A stretch of 64,000 bases of DNA from the NCBI GenBank assembly GCA_009996515.1, contig JAACZV010000021.1, positions 1 through 64,000 on the forward strand, given 5' to 3'. Made by a program: the position numbers and the translations under genes. Shown piece by piece: positions 1 through 10,447 of the stretch (position 1 is its first letter; each line of letters starts with the position of its first letter). This DNA comes from Comamonadaceae bacterium (GTDB taxonomy: Bacteria; Pseudomonadota; Gammaproteobacteria; Burkholderiales; Burkholderiaceae_C). A model generated the notes under the pieces. It did not search any database. It saw nothing but the letters and a program-made list of their open reading frames with translations, and was not told where the DNA came from.

Positions 1-1692
1 GACGCCGGCCTGCGGGTGCATGCCGCCACGGCGCTGGCCGCCGCGGGGCGGCCGGCCGCAGCCGTGGCGCGGCTGCGCGAGGCGGTGGCGCTGGCGCCGC
101 AGCGCGTGGAGGCCTGGTTTGCGCTGGGCAATCTGCTGCAGGAGTCTGGCGACGCCGATGGCGCCGCCCAGGCCTGGGAAGCGGTGCTGGCGCGCGACGC
201 GGGCCATGCCGAGGCGGCCTGCAACCTGAGCCTGCTGCGCCCGGCGCGTGGCGAGGCCGTGCTGGGGGCCGCCCTGGCCGCGGGCGCGAGCGGGGAGCGC
301 CGCGCCGCCTTGCTGGCCAACCTGGGCGGATTGCGACTGCAGCAAGGCCGTTGCGGCGAGGCCGTGGCCGCCTACCGGCAGGCGCTGGCCGAGACGCCGG
401 CCTCGCCCCAGGCGCTGGGCAATCTCGCCCAGGCCCTGAAGCACCAGGGAGCGCTGGACGAGGCCGATGCGATGCTGGGCCGGCTGATCGCGCTGGCTCC
501 GACCCTGCAGACCGCGCGCAGCGACCGGCTGCTGCTGCGCAGCTATCGCCAGGCCGGTGCCGACGAGGCCGTGGCGCTGCGGGCCGAGGCCGCGGACTTC
601 GGCCGCGTCGTGCGGGCGGCCGCGGTGCCCCGGCCGTCGCGGCCGGCGGGGCCGCTGCGCGTGGGCCTGGTGTCGGCCGACCTGCGTCAGCATCCGGTGG
701 GGCGACTGGCCCAGGCCTGGCTGCCCGCGCTGGCGGCCTGCTGCGAGCTGTTCGTCTACGCGAACTCGCGCGGCGCCGATGCGCTGTCGCGGCGTCTGAG
801 CGACGCCGTGCCGCGCTGGCTGCCGGTGGCAGGCCTCGACGACGCGGCGCTGGCCGCGCGCATAGCGGCCGACGGCATCGACGTGCTGGTCGACCTGAAC
901 GGCCACACGGGCGGTCACCGGCTCGGCGTGTTCGCGCGCCGGCCCGCAGCGCGCCAGTTCAGCTGGCTGGGCTATGCCGGCAGCACGGGGCTGGCGGAGA
1001 TCGACGGCTTCATCGGCGACCGCTGGCTGCTGCCGCCCGGTGCGGAGGCCGGCTTCGTCGAACCGCTGCGGCGGCTGCCGCACAGCTTCACGGTCTATGC
1101 GCCGCCCGCCGACGCCCCGGCCGTGGCGCCGCTGGGCGAGGCGCCGTGCTTCGGCAGCTTCAACGCCCGGCACAAGCTCGGCGACGCGGTGCTGGCGCTG
1201 TGGGCGCGGGTGCTGGAGGCGACGCCGGGCAGCCGGCTGTTGATCAAGGCGCCGGGGCTGCAGCACGCGGCCGAGCGCGCGGCGCTGCTGGCACGCTGGC
1301 CCGGTGATGCCGCCCGGCTGGTGCTGGAGGGCCCGGCGTCGCTTCATGACTACCTGGCCGCCTTCGGCCGCGTGGACATCGCGCTGGACCCCTTCCCTCA
1401 CAGCGGCGGCATGACCACGCTGGATGGCCTGTGGATGGGCGTGCCCGTGCTGACGCTGCCGGGCCCGGCGCCGATCTCGCGCCAGGGGCTGAGCTTCATG
1501 CAGACGCTGGGGCTGGCGCCCGACTGGGTGGCGGCGGATGCGGACGATTTCGTGCGGCGTGCGCAGGCGCGCATGCAGGACCGCGTGGCGCTGGCGGCGC
1601 TGCGCGCCGGCCTGCGCGCGCGCATGGCGGCCAGTCCGCTGTGCGATGCCGACCGCTTCGCTGCCGACCTGCTGGCGTTGATGCGAGGCTGA
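1..1692 (+). CDS. TPR / O-GlcNAc transferase-like (SPINDLY family) glycosyltransferase, 5' partial
   Basis: The frame is open to the left edge, so the true start probably lies outside; a GTG at 16 is the first start codon inside. The first ~190 residues are alanine- and leucine-rich helical repeats of the TPR type, for example a unit carrying WFALGNLLQESGD and another carrying LGNLAQALKHQG. The rest matches the glycosyltransferase 41 catalytic region: LRVGLVSADLRQHPVG near the start, VDLNGHTGGHR, QFSWLGYAGSTG, then FGSFNARHKL and DGLWMGVPVLTLPG towards the end. Bacterial proteins of this type are predicted to glycosylate proteins (flagellin, adhesins or cytosolic targets); the substrate here is unknown. 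It ends 98 bases from the convergent groEL stop, with a terminator hairpin between them. Confidence 0.8.
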   Translation, partial: DAGLRVHAATALAAAGRPAAAVARLREAVALAPQRVEAWFALGNLLQESGDADGAAQAWEAVLARDAGHAEAACNLSLLRPARGEAVLGAALAAGASGERRAALLANLGGLRLQQGRCGEAVAAYRQALAETPASPQALGNLAQALKHQGALDEADAMLGRLIALAPTLQTARSDRLLLRSYRQAGADEAVALRAEAADFGRVVRAAAVPRPSRPAGPLRVGLVSADLRQHPVGRLAQAWLPALAACCELFVYANSRGADALSRRLSDAVPRWLPVAGLDDAALAARIAADGIDVLVDLNGHTGGHRLGVFARRPAARQFSWLGYAGSTGLAEIDGFIGDRWLLPPGAEAGFVEPLRRLPHSFTVYAPPADAPAVAPLGEAPCFGSFNARHKLGDAVLALWARVLEATPGSRLLIKAPGLQHAAERAALLARWPGDAARLVLEGPASLHDYLAAFGRVDIALDPFPHSGGMTTLDGLWMGVPVLTLPGPAPISRQGLSFMQTLGLAPDWVAADADDFVRRAQARMQDRVALAALRAGLRARMAASPLCDADRFAADLLALMRG

Positions 1693-1726
1693 GCCGCGCC
1701 GACGGCGTTCTTTCGAGCCGGCAATG

Positions 1727-1754
1727 AAAAAGGGGCTGCTCGCGCAGCCCCTTT
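1727..1754 (-). terminator. Rho-independent terminator of groESL
   Basis: Inverted repeat AGGGGCTGC / GCAGCCCCT with a 4-base loop, extended by A:T pairs. Read on the minus strand it is followed by a run of five T, 37 bases after the groEL stop. On the plus strand the T run is only three, so it may also weakly end the glycosyltransferase transcript. Confidence 0.85.
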
Positions 1755-1790
1755 GCAACGATCAGCGACGGGTGTGTCGCCGGCGCGGAC

Positions 1791-3529
<1,739 letters not shown>

Positions 3530-3538
3530 CGCCAGCCA

Positions 3539-3829
3539 TTACTTCTGCACGACGGCGAAGAGGTCTTCCTCGCGCATGACCAGCAGTTCCTCGCCATCGA
3601 CCTTGACGGCCTGGCCGGAGTACTTGCCGAACAGCACACGGTCGCCCACGGTGACGTTCAGGGCGACGAATTCGCCCTTGTCGTTGCGCTTGCCCGGGCC
3701 AACGGCCAGCACTTCACCCTGGTCGGGCTTCTCGGCGGCGTTGTCGGGGATGACGATGCCCGAGGCGGTCTTGGTCTCTTGCTCCAGACGGCGAACGATC
3801 ACGCGATCGTGCAGGGGACGCAGCTTCAT
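3539..3829 (-). CDS. groES: Co-chaperonin GroES (Hsp10)
   Basis: A 96-residue protein, the standard GroES length. It begins [14 protein letters not shown] and contains the mobile-loop region ([25 protein letters not shown], given here only in part) and the closing strand DLFAVVQ. It caps the GroEL ring. The start was placed at 3829 rather than at an upstream in-frame ATG because AAGGAG lies just before it and the conserved N-terminus begins here. It is the first gene of the groESL operon, under a sigma-70 promoter that overlaps a CIRCE operator. Confidence 0.97.
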   Translation of the reverse strand: MKLRPLHDRVIVRRLEQETKTASGIVIPDNAAEKPDQGEVLAVGPGKRNDKGEFVALNVTVGDRVLFGKYSGQAVKVDGEELLVMREEDLFAVVQK

Positions 3830-3917
3830 GGAATCTCCTTGAGAGTTGGGGCTGAAGCGGCCGCGGCACAGGCCGCGGCTCACCGAAAAATGGGGCCGCA
3901 ACATCGACCCGATTTCG

Positions 3918-3944
3918 TTAGCACTCGAGCTTGTTGAGTGCTAG
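3918..3944 (-). promoter_or_regulatory. CIRCE operator (HrcA binding site) of groESL
   Basis: TTAGCACTC, nine bases, GAGTGCTAG. This matches the CIRCE consensus TTAGCACTC-N9-GAGTGCTAA at 17 of 18 arm positions. It lies just downstream of the -10 of the groES promoter, where HrcA binding would block transcription until heat shock. The hrcA gene is not in this window. Confidence 0.95.
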
Positions 3945-3953
3945 CAGACTGGC

Positions 3954-3981
3954 ATTATAGGGACGGCATTTGACGATTCAA
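3954..3981 (-). promoter_or_regulatory. Sigma-70 promoter of groESL
   Basis: On the minus strand: -35 TTGAAT (3976-3981), 16-base spacer, perfect -10 TATAAT (3954-3959). The predicted start point falls at the edge of the CIRCE element. No sigma-32 type promoter was recognised. Confidence 0.85.
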
Positions 3982-4020
3982 GCCTGCTGCATCAGGGTTT
4001 CGTGTCGCGGGCCGGAAAAA

Positions 4021-4046
4021 GAAAACGACCGCCGTGGCGGTCGTTT
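4021..4046 (-). terminator. Rho-independent terminator of the PEP-CTERM gene
   Basis: A 10-bp stem (AAACGACCGC / GCGGTCGTTT) with loop CGTG. On the minus strand it is followed by TTTTCTTTTT. It lies 17 bases beyond the stop of the PEP-CTERM gene. Confidence 0.85.
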
Positions 4047-4062
4047 CGGCGAGGGTGGCCGC

Positions 4063-4722
4063 TCAGCGCGGGGCGCGCCGACGCACCCAGCCCAGGCCGC
4101 CTAGCGCGCCCAGCGCCAGCGCGATGCTGGTGGGCTCGGGCAATTGGCCGCTGGGGGAGGGGGTGGTGAAGCTCAGGTCATCGAGCAGCACGGTCTGGTC
4201 GATGGCCGTGAAGGCCACCGAATGCGCGATGCCCTCGAAGGACAGCGTGACGGGCTGGGACCAGTTGCAGAAGACGAAGCCGCTGCACCCGGTGGCCTGC
4301 AGGCCGTCCAGACCGAGGCCCAGTTCGTTGCCGAGATCGTCGTAGACGCGGACGGACAGGTTGGGGAACGCGATGCTGCCCGAGTAGACGAAGGACAACG
4401 CGTTGACGAAGCCGCCCGCGATGCTCACCGTCAGCGACTGGGCGCTGTTGGTGCTGGCCTTCGTGGGGTCCTGGGCCAGCCACAGGGCGCCGCAGCTGTT
4501 GGGGCGGGTGAAGCTGACGTCGCCCGGGTCGCCGCCCGGGCCGTAGCTGCAGACCTCGGAGGTGGCCGACCAGGCGGCACCGCTCAGCGTGACGCCGTTG
4601 TAGCCGCCGTTGAGCGGGGCGGTGGTCGTGACGTCCTCGAAATCCAGGGAGATCGTGCCGGCCATGGCCGATTGCAGGGTCGCCGCCAGGGCGAGGGCCA
4701 GAAGTTTGCTCGGCATGCGCAT
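4063..4722 (-). CDS. PEP-CTERM sorting domain exported protein
   Basis: A 219-residue protein with an N-terminal signal peptide (KLLALALAATLQSAMA) and a C-terminal PEP-CTERM signal: LPEP, a hydrophobic helix, then basic RRRAPR. Such proteins are processed by an exosortase (EpsH/XrtA family) and are tied to exopolysaccharide or biofilm matrix. The middle is Thr/Ser/Gly-rich and predicted beta-sandwich-like, but I do not recognise a named domain. AGGAGA precedes the start; a second ATG two codons later is equally possible. The exosortase gene is not in this window. Confidence 0.88.
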   Translation of the reverse strand: MRMPSKLLALALAATLQSAMAGTISLDFEDVTTTAPLNGGYNGVTLSGAAWSATSEVCSYGPGGDPGDVSFTRPNSCGALWLAQDPTKASTNSAQSLTVSIAGGFVNALSFVYSGSIAFPNLSVRVYDDLGNELGLGLDGLQATGCSGFVFCNWSQPVTLSFEGIAHSVAFTAIDQTVLLDDLSFTTPSPSGQLPEPTSIALALGALGGLGWVRRRAPR

Positions 4723-4822
4723 GGCGTTCTCCTACCAGGGTATTCGAGTTGAGTTTGTGGAAGGAAATGTAAACAAGCTGCCTCGAGACGGGCGACCGAG
4801 CTCCCCTGCAGTTGGGGGGTCA

Positions 4823-4838
4823 GGCCCCGGCCGGGGCC
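4823..4838. repeat. 16-base perfect GC palindrome
   Basis: GGCCCCGGCCGGGGCC in the divergent gap between the PEP-CTERM gene and the LysR gene. It could be an operator or a cruciform. Its role cannot be told from sequence. Confidence 0.4.
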
Positions 4839-4910
4839 GCGCTTGAGGGGGTGACAGGCCGCAGAAACCACGGCCGCCGGCACCCGCGCGTAAGGGCGGG
4901 AGGGCTTGGC

Positions 4911-4916
4911 TACACT
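4911..4916 (+). promoter_or_regulatory. -10 hexamer TACACT placing +1 at the LysR start codon
   Basis: TACACT ends 7 bases before the GTG at 4924 and no Shine-Dalgarno sequence is present, which suggests a leaderless transcript. No clear -35 was identified. Confidence 0.5.
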
Positions 4917-4923
4917 GCCCTGG

Positions 4924-5841
4924 GTGGAAACCAAATGGCTTGAAGACTTCGTCAGCCTGGCCGAGACGCGCAGCTTCTCCCGCTCCGCCCAGCTCCGCCA
5001 TGTGACGCAGCCGGCGTTCTCGCGCCGCATCCAGGCGCTGGAGGCCTGGGCCGGTGTCGATCTGGTCGACCGCTCCTCCTATCCGACGCGGCTGACGGCC
5101 GCCGGCACCACCTTGCTGGCCCAGGCGGTCGAGCTGCTGGGCAACCTGCAGGCCACCCGCAACATGCTGCGCAGCCACCAGGCGTCCGACCAGGACATGA
5201 TCGAGTTCGCCGTGCCGCATTCGCTGGCCTTCTCGTTCTTCCCGCACTGGCTGATGGGGCTGAGGCGCGGCTTTGGTGCGATCAAGTGCCGGCTCAATGC
5301 GGCCAATGTGCACGACGCGATGCTGCAGCTCAGCGAGGGCAACTGTGACCTGCTGCTGGTCTACCACCATGCCAGCCAGCCGCTGCAACTGGACCCGGAG
5401 CGTTACCAGATGGTGTCGCTGGGCCACGAGGCGCTGTCGCCCTATGCCAAGGCCGACGCCCAGGGCGAGCCCCTGTTCCGCCTGCCCGGCCGGCCGGGCC
5501 AGAAGATCCCTTTCCTCAGCTACGCGGCCGGCGCCTATCTGGGCCGGCTGGTCGAGCTCATCGTCAAGGAGGCCGACTGCGCGCTGAACCTGGACGCCAT
5601 CTACGAGACCGACATGGCCGAGGGCCTGAAGGCGATGGCGCTGGAGGGGCATGGCTTTGCCTTCCTGCCGGCCAGCTCGGTGCAGAAGGAGCTCGCGGGC
5701 GGCCGCCTGGTGCCGGCCGCCGCGCCGGGGGCGTTCAGCCTCAGCATGGAGTTGCGCATCTACCGTGAGCGGCCCGAGATCTCGCGCCGCCAGAAGCCCG
5801 CGGCCCAGGCGCTGTGGGACTATCTGGCGTCGGCGGCATGA
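4924..5841 (+). CDS. LysR-family transcriptional regulator
   Basis: A 305-residue protein, typical for the LysR family. The N-terminal winged helix-turn-helix spans about residues 1-60 (WLEDFVSLAETRSFSRSA, then TQPAFSRRIQALE), followed by a LysR substrate-binding domain (EFAVPHSLAFSFFP, GNCDLLLVYHH, GLKAMALEGHGFAFLPAS). GTG at 4924 was chosen because the family usually begins a few residues before WLEDF; a TTG at 4906 would add six residues. It lies 112 bases upstream of the amino-acid ABC importer in the same direction and could regulate it, but LysR proteins more often control divergent genes. The ligand is unknown. Confidence 0.92.
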   Translation: METKWLEDFVSLAETRSFSRSAQLRHVTQPAFSRRIQALEAWAGVDLVDRSSYPTRLTAAGTTLLAQAVELLGNLQATRNMLRSHQASDQDMIEFAVPHSLAFSFFPHWLMGLRRGFGAIKCRLNAANVHDAMLQLSEGNCDLLLVYHHASQPLQLDPERYQMVSLGHEALSPYAKADAQGEPLFRLPGRPGQKIPFLSYAAGAYLGRLVELIVKEADCALNLDAIYETDMAEGLKAMALEGHGFAFLPASSVQKELAGGRLVPAAAPGAFSLSMELRIYRERPEISRRQKPAAQALWDYLASAA

Positions 5842-5953
5842 TCCCATCCCAGATGTGCATGTCTCGTATAAACCCGTATTCGGGCCTGGCGCGGCGCATG
5901 GTCTGCTCGCATCCGCCTGCTATCGACATCTCTTCCCTGCCGTTGGAGTTTCC

Positions 5954-6844
5954 ATGAAGAAAGTTCTGTTCGTCGCGGCCCTGCTGGCCAGCGTTTCCGC
6001 CGTGCATGCCGAGGACACGCTGAAGAAGATCAAGGACAGTGGCGTCATCACCATGGGCGTGCGCGAATCCTCGGGCCTGTCCTACACCATCGGTGACGGC
6101 AAGTACGTCGGCTATCACATCGACGTCTGCACCAAGGTCGTCTCCGACCTCGAGAAGCTCGTCGGCCGCAAGCTGGAGATCAAGTACCAGCCGGTGACGT
6201 CGGCCAACCGCATCCCGCTGACCGTCAACGGCACGGTGGACCTGGAGTGCGGCTCCACGACCAACAATCTGGCCCGCCAGCGCGACGTCGCGTTCGCCGT
6301 GACGACCTATGTCGAGGAGGTGCGCATCGCCGTGAAGGCGAACTCGGGCATCAACTCGATAGCCCAGCTCAACGGCAAGACCGTCGCGACGACGACCGGC
6401 ACGACCTCCGTGCAGACGCTGCGCAAGCACGAGCGCGCCGCGGGCGCGGACTTCAAGGAGGTGTTCGGCAAGGACCATGCCGACAGCTTCCTGCTGCTGG
6501 CGTCCGGCCGCGCCGACGCCTTCGTCATGGACGGCTCCATCCTCGCGAAGAACATCGCCACGTCCAAGAACCCGGCCGAGTTCAAGATCCTCGGTGACGT
6601 GCTGAGCGTCGAGCCCATCGGGATCATGATGCGCAAGGACGACCCGGCCTTCAAGAAGGCCGTGGACGACAGCATCAAGGCGCAGATCAAGTCCGGCGAG
6701 ATGGCCAAGACCTACGACAAGTGGTTCATGCAGCCCATCCCGCCGACGAACACGAAGGTCGGCCTGCCGCTGTCCCAGGCGATCAAGGACGCCTGGGCGA
6801 ACCCCAACGACAAGCCGATGGAAGACTACGCCGCGAAGAAGTGA
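5954..6844 (+). CDS. gltI: Glutamate/aspartate-type ABC transporter substrate-binding protein
   Basis: A 296-residue periplasmic binding protein with signal peptide MKKVLFVAALLASVSAVHA. It has the family 3 (SBP_bac_3) features: DTLKKIKDSGVITMGVRESS, the ligand-site segment PVTSANRIPLTVNGTVDLECGSTTN and FVMDGSILAKNIATS. The order of solute receptor, two permeases and ATPase is that of E. coli gltIJKL, so glutamate or aspartate is the likely substrate. GGAG lies 5 bases before the ATG. A TATAAA at 5867-5872 may be its -10. An 11-bp hairpin right after the stop separates it from gltJ, which fits the usual excess of binding protein over membrane parts. Confidence 0.92.
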   Translation: MKKVLFVAALLASVSAVHAEDTLKKIKDSGVITMGVRESSGLSYTIGDGKYVGYHIDVCTKVVSDLEKLVGRKLEIKYQPVTSANRIPLTVNGTVDLECGSTTNNLARQRDVAFAVTTYVEEVRIAVKANSGINSIAQLNGKTVATTTGTTSVQTLRKHERAAGADFKEVFGKDHADSFLLLASGRADAFVMDGSILAKNIATSKNPAEFKILGDVLSVEPIGIMMRKDDPAFKKAVDDSIKAQIKSGEMAKTYDKWFMQPIPPTNTKVGLPLSQAIKDAWANPNDKPMEDYAAKK

Positions 6845-6870
6845 TCGCGGACATGGTTTGAACTGATCGC

Positions 6871-6895
6871 AAAGCGGGTGTCTGACACCCGCTTT
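6871..6895 (+). terminator. Intercistronic hairpin between gltI and gltJ
   Basis: A perfect 11-bp stem (AAAGCGGGTGT / ACACCCGCTTT) with a 3-base loop, ending in only TTTG. The weak T run suggests partial termination or protection of the gltI mRNA 3' end rather than full termination. Confidence 0.6.
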
Positions 6896-6910
6896 GTCAT
6901 GGGAGAGGCG

Positions 6911-7648
6911 ATGACTTGGGACTGGCAGGTGTTCTGCAAGAACACCCTCGATCAGGAGGTGATGCCCAGCTGCTTCGGCAGCGGCGGCGACATCACCTAT
7001 CTGCAATGGATGCTTTCCGCGTGGGGCTGGACGCTCAGCGTCTCGCTGCTCGCGCTGGTGCTGGCGCTGGTGACGGGCTCGCTGGTCGGCATCCTGCGCA
7101 CGACGCCGAGCCGCGCCTTCGTCGCCTTCGGCAATGCGTGGACCGAGCTGTTCCGCAACATCCCGCTGCTGGTGCAGATCTTCCTCTGGTACCACGTGCT
7201 GCCGTCGCTGTTCCCGGCGCTGCGTGCGGTGCCGAGCTTCGTGCTCGTCGTGTTCGCGCTCGGCTTCTTCACGTCCGCGCGCATCGCGGAGCAGGTGAGG
7301 GCAGGCATCCAGAGCCTGCCCAGGGGCCAGCGCTACGCGGGCCTGGCGCTGGGCCTCACGCTGCCGCAGACCTACCGCTACGTGCTGCTGCCGATGGCGT
7401 TCCGCATCGTCATCCCGCCGCTGACCAGCGAGAGCATGAACATCGTGAAGAACTCGTCGGTGGCCTTTGCCGTCAGCATCGCCGAGCTGACGATGTTCTC
7501 CATCCAGGCCAGCGAGGAAACCTCGCGCAACATCGAGATCTATCTCGCCGTGACGGGCCTTTACTTCATCTCCGCGTTCGCGATCAACCGCGTGGCGCTC
7601 TTCATCGAGAAGCGGGTGCGCGTGCCCGGCATGGTGGGGAGCAAGTGA
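6911..7648 (+). CDS. gltJ: Amino-acid ABC transporter permease (GltJ-like)
   Basis: A 245-residue inner-membrane permease with several hydrophobic helices (MLSAWGWTLSVSLLALVLAL; FVLVVFALGFFTSARIAEQV). The binding-protein-dependent permease loop is visible as EQVRAGIQSLPRGQRYAGLALGL, the EAA-type coupling helix for the ATPase. The start at 6911 was preferred over an in-frame ATG at 6878 because GGGAGAGG sits just before it and the longer start would run through the intercistronic hairpin. It overlaps gltK by one base. Confidence 0.92.
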   Translation: MTWDWQVFCKNTLDQEVMPSCFGSGGDITYLQWMLSAWGWTLSVSLLALVLALVTGSLVGILRTTPSRAFVAFGNAWTELFRNIPLLVQIFLWYHVLPSLFPALRAVPSFVLVVFALGFFTSARIAEQVRAGIQSLPRGQRYAGLALGLTLPQTYRYVLLPMAFRIVIPPLTSESMNIVKNSSVAFAVSIAELTMFSIQASEETSRNIEIYLAVTGLYFISAFAINRVALFIEKRVRVPGMVGSK

Positions 7649-8316
7649 TGCTGAACCTCGACTTCTCCTTCCTGAACTGGGACGTCGTCGTCAGCTTCGT
7701 CGCCAAGGGCTTCTTCTTCTCGATCCAGCTGACGCTGATCGCGATGGTCGGCGGCATCGTGCTGGGCACGCTGCTCGCGCTGATGCGGCTGTCGGGCCGG
7801 GCCTGGCTGGAGCTGCCGGCCGCCGCCTACGTCAACACGCTGCGCTCCATCCCGCTGGTGATGGTGATCCTGTGGTTCTTCCTGCTGATCCCGCTGCTGA
7901 CCGGCAAGGCGCTGGGCGCCGAGCTGTCGGCCATCATCACCTTCACGCTGTTCGAGGCCGCCTACTACTCCGAGATCATGCGCGCCGGCATCCAGAGCGT
8001 GCCCAAGGGGCAGGTCTACGCGGGCTATGCGGTGGGCATGACCTACCGCCAGACCATGCAGCTGGTCGTGCTGCCGCAGGCCTTCCGCAACATGCTGCCG
8101 GTGCTGATGACGCAGACCATCATCCTGTTCCAGGACACCTCGCTGGTCTACGCCATCGGCGCCTACGACCTGCTGAAGGGCTTCGAGGTCGCCGGCAAGA
8201 ACTTCAACCGCCCGGTCGAGACCTACCTTGTGGCGGCCGTCGTCTATTTCGTCATCTGCTTCATGCTGTCGATGCTGGTGCGCCGGTTGCAGAAGAAGAT
8301 CGCCATCATCCGCTGA
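7648..8316 (+). CDS. gltK: Amino-acid ABC transporter permease (GltK-like)
   Basis: A 222-residue permease, partner of GltJ. Its N-terminal helix reads FFFSIQLTLIAMVGGIVLG and the EAA-type loop reads EIMRAGIQSVPKGQVYAGYAVGM, close to the one in GltJ. Conserved LRSIPLVMVILWFF follows the second helix. The ATG shares a base with the gltJ stop (TGATG), indicating translational coupling. A 106-base hairpin-rich gap separates it from gltL. Confidence 0.93.
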   Translation: MLNLDFSFLNWDVVVSFVAKGFFFSIQLTLIAMVGGIVLGTLLALMRLSGRAWLELPAAAYVNTLRSIPLVMVILWFFLLIPLLTGKALGAELSAIITFTLFEAAYYSEIMRAGIQSVPKGQVYAGYAVGMTYRQTMQLVVLPQAFRNMLPVLMTQTIILFQDTSLVYAIGAYDLLKGFEVAGKNFNRPVETYLVAAVVYFVICFMLSMLVRRLQKKIAIIR

Positions 8317-8403
8317 ACCTTGGCCCCCGGCTGCGGGGTACCGCAGCCCCCCCCCCGCGGGGGTGCCGGCCGGCTTGGGGCGGCCCGGCGCCGGCCGGCG
8401 CCT
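8317..8403 (+). repeat. Short copy of the dispersed hairpin repeat (copy G), gltK-gltL gap
   Basis: Three palindromes in a row: GGCTGCGG/CCGCAGCC at 8329-8348, CCCCCGCGGGGG at 8352-8363, then the tail word GGCCGGCTTGGGGCGGCCCG shared with the copies near 9.3 and 54.7 kb. The central covarying stem of the full copies is missing, as in the copy before murC. Confidence 0.7.
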
Positions 8404-8422
8404 CTTCGATTAGGAGTCTCCT

Positions 8423-9157
<735 letters not shown>

Positions 9158-9160
9158 GCA

Positions 9161-9370
9161 CCTCGCCCAGGCTGGCCGCGCTGAACGCGGGCCAGCCTGG
9201 GCGGTCTTGCAGACCGCGCTGCGGCAAGCGCCGCAGCCCTTCGGCAGGCACATCGCGCCCAGCGGGCGCAATGTGTCCAGCCTCAGCCCCCTCGGGGACG
9301 GCGATGCTTGCGGCATTGAGCTGCAAGCACATCGCCTGCGGGCCGGCTTGGGGCGGCCCGGCGCCGGTCC
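9161..9370 (+). repeat. Dispersed hairpin repeat, full copy A
   Basis: Between gltL and pyrC. It starts CCTCGCCC and has a long first stem CCCAGGCTGGCC...GGGCCAGCCTGGG around CTGAA. Two extra hairpins follow that other copies lack (GCTGCGGC/GCCGCAGC near 9218-9237 and GCGCCC/GGGCGC near 9254-9268). The conserved central stem spans 9300-9336 (GGCGAT-GCTTGCGGC, loop ATTGA, GCTGCAAGC-AC-ATCGCC), and the tail GGGCCGGCTTGGGGCGGCCC comes last. No ORF of merit is inside. Confidence 0.85.
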
Positions 9371-9398
9371 GCCATGCCCCGTAACCCGCGCGGCCGGC

Positions 9399-9404
9399 GA
9401 CAAT
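9399..9404 (+). promoter_or_regulatory. -10-like GACAAT 8 bases before pyrC
   Basis: GACAAT ends 8 bases before the pyrC ATG and no Shine-Dalgarno sequence is visible, so the pyrC message may be leaderless. Confidence 0.45.
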
Positions 9405-9412
9405 CCGTCGCC

Positions 9413-10447
9413 ATGACCGACACCCTCACCCTGACCCGCCCGGACGACTGGCATCTGCACCTGCGCGACGAGGCGGCGCTGGCCAGCGTGCTGCCGTACA
9501 CCGCGCGCCAGTTCGCGCGCGCCATCGTCATGCCCAACCTGCGCCCGCCGGTCACCACCGCCGCGCAGGCGGTCGCCTACCGCGAGCGCATCCTGGCCGC
9601 GCGGCCCGAAGGCTCGGATTTCCAGCCGCTGATGACGCTGTACCTGACGGACAACACGCCCGTCGACGAGATCCAGCGCGCCAAGGACGCCGGCGTCGTC
9701 GCGCTCAAGCTCTACCCGGCCGGCGCCACGACCAACAGCGACGCCGGCGTCACCGACCTGCGCAAGACCTACCGGACGCTGGAGGCCATGCAGCGCGAGG
9801 GCCTGCTGCTGCTGGTGCACGGCGAGGTCACCGACGGCGACATCGACGTCTTCGACCGCGAGGCCGTGTTCGTCGAGCGCGTCATGAAGCCGCTGCGCGC
9901 GGCCATGCCCGAGCTCAAGGTCGTGTTCGAGCACATCACGACCCGCGAGGCCGCGCAATACGTGGCCGAGGCCGACCGCTTCACGGCCGCCACCATCACG
10001 CCGCAGCACCTGCTGTACAACCGCAACGCCATCTTCACCGGCGGCCTGCGCCCGCACTACTACTGCTTGCCCGTGCTCAAGCGCGAGGAGCACCGCCAGG
10101 CGCTCTTGAAGGCCGCGGCCTCGGGCAGCGCCAAGTTCTTCCTCGGCACCGACAGCGCCCCGCATGCGTCGGTGATGAAGGAGAACTCGGTCTGCGGCGC
10201 CGGCTGCTTCACGGCCGTGTCGGCGCTGGAGCTGTACGCCGAGGCCTTCGAGGCCATCGGCGCGCTGGACAAGCTGGACGCCTTCGCCGGCCACCATGGC
10301 CCCGACTTCTACGGCCTGCCGCGCAACACCGGCAGCGTCACGCTCAAGCGCCAGCCCTGGACGCTGCCGGAGGCCGTGCCCTTCGGCGAAGCCCAACTCA
10401 AGCCGCTGCGCGGCGGCGACACGCTGAACTGGAAACTGATCGCATGA
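9413..10447 (+). CDS. pyrC: Dihydroorotase (type II, PyrC)
   Basis: A 344-residue zinc amidohydrolase of the length usual for PyrC. The metal-binding DDWHLHLRD is at the N-terminus, the carboxylated lysine lies in [15 protein letters not shown], and later metal ligands are in LLLVHGEV and [16 protein letters not shown] completes the active site. It closes carbamoyl-aspartate to dihydroorotate in pyrimidine synthesis. The start at 9413 gives the family N-terminus ([16 protein letters not shown]). Its stop overlaps the next gene by four bases (ATGA), heading a five-gene overlapping run. Confidence 0.97.
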   Translation: MTDTLTLTRPDDWHLHLRDEAALASVLPYTARQFARAIVMPNLRPPVTTAAQAVAYRERILAARPEGSDFQPLMTLYLTDNTPVDEIQRAKDAGVVALKLYPAGATTNSDAGVTDLRKTYRTLEAMQREGLLLLVHGEVTDGDIDVFDREAVFVERVMKPLRAAMPELKVVFEHITTREAAQYVAEADRFTAATITPQHLLYNRNAIFTGGLRPHYYCLPVLKREEHRQALLKAAASGSAKFFLGTDSAPHASVMKENSVCGAGCFTAVSALELYAEAFEAIGALDKLDAFAGHHGPDFYGLPRNTGSVTLKRQPWTLPEAVPFGEAQLKPLRGGDTLNWKLIA

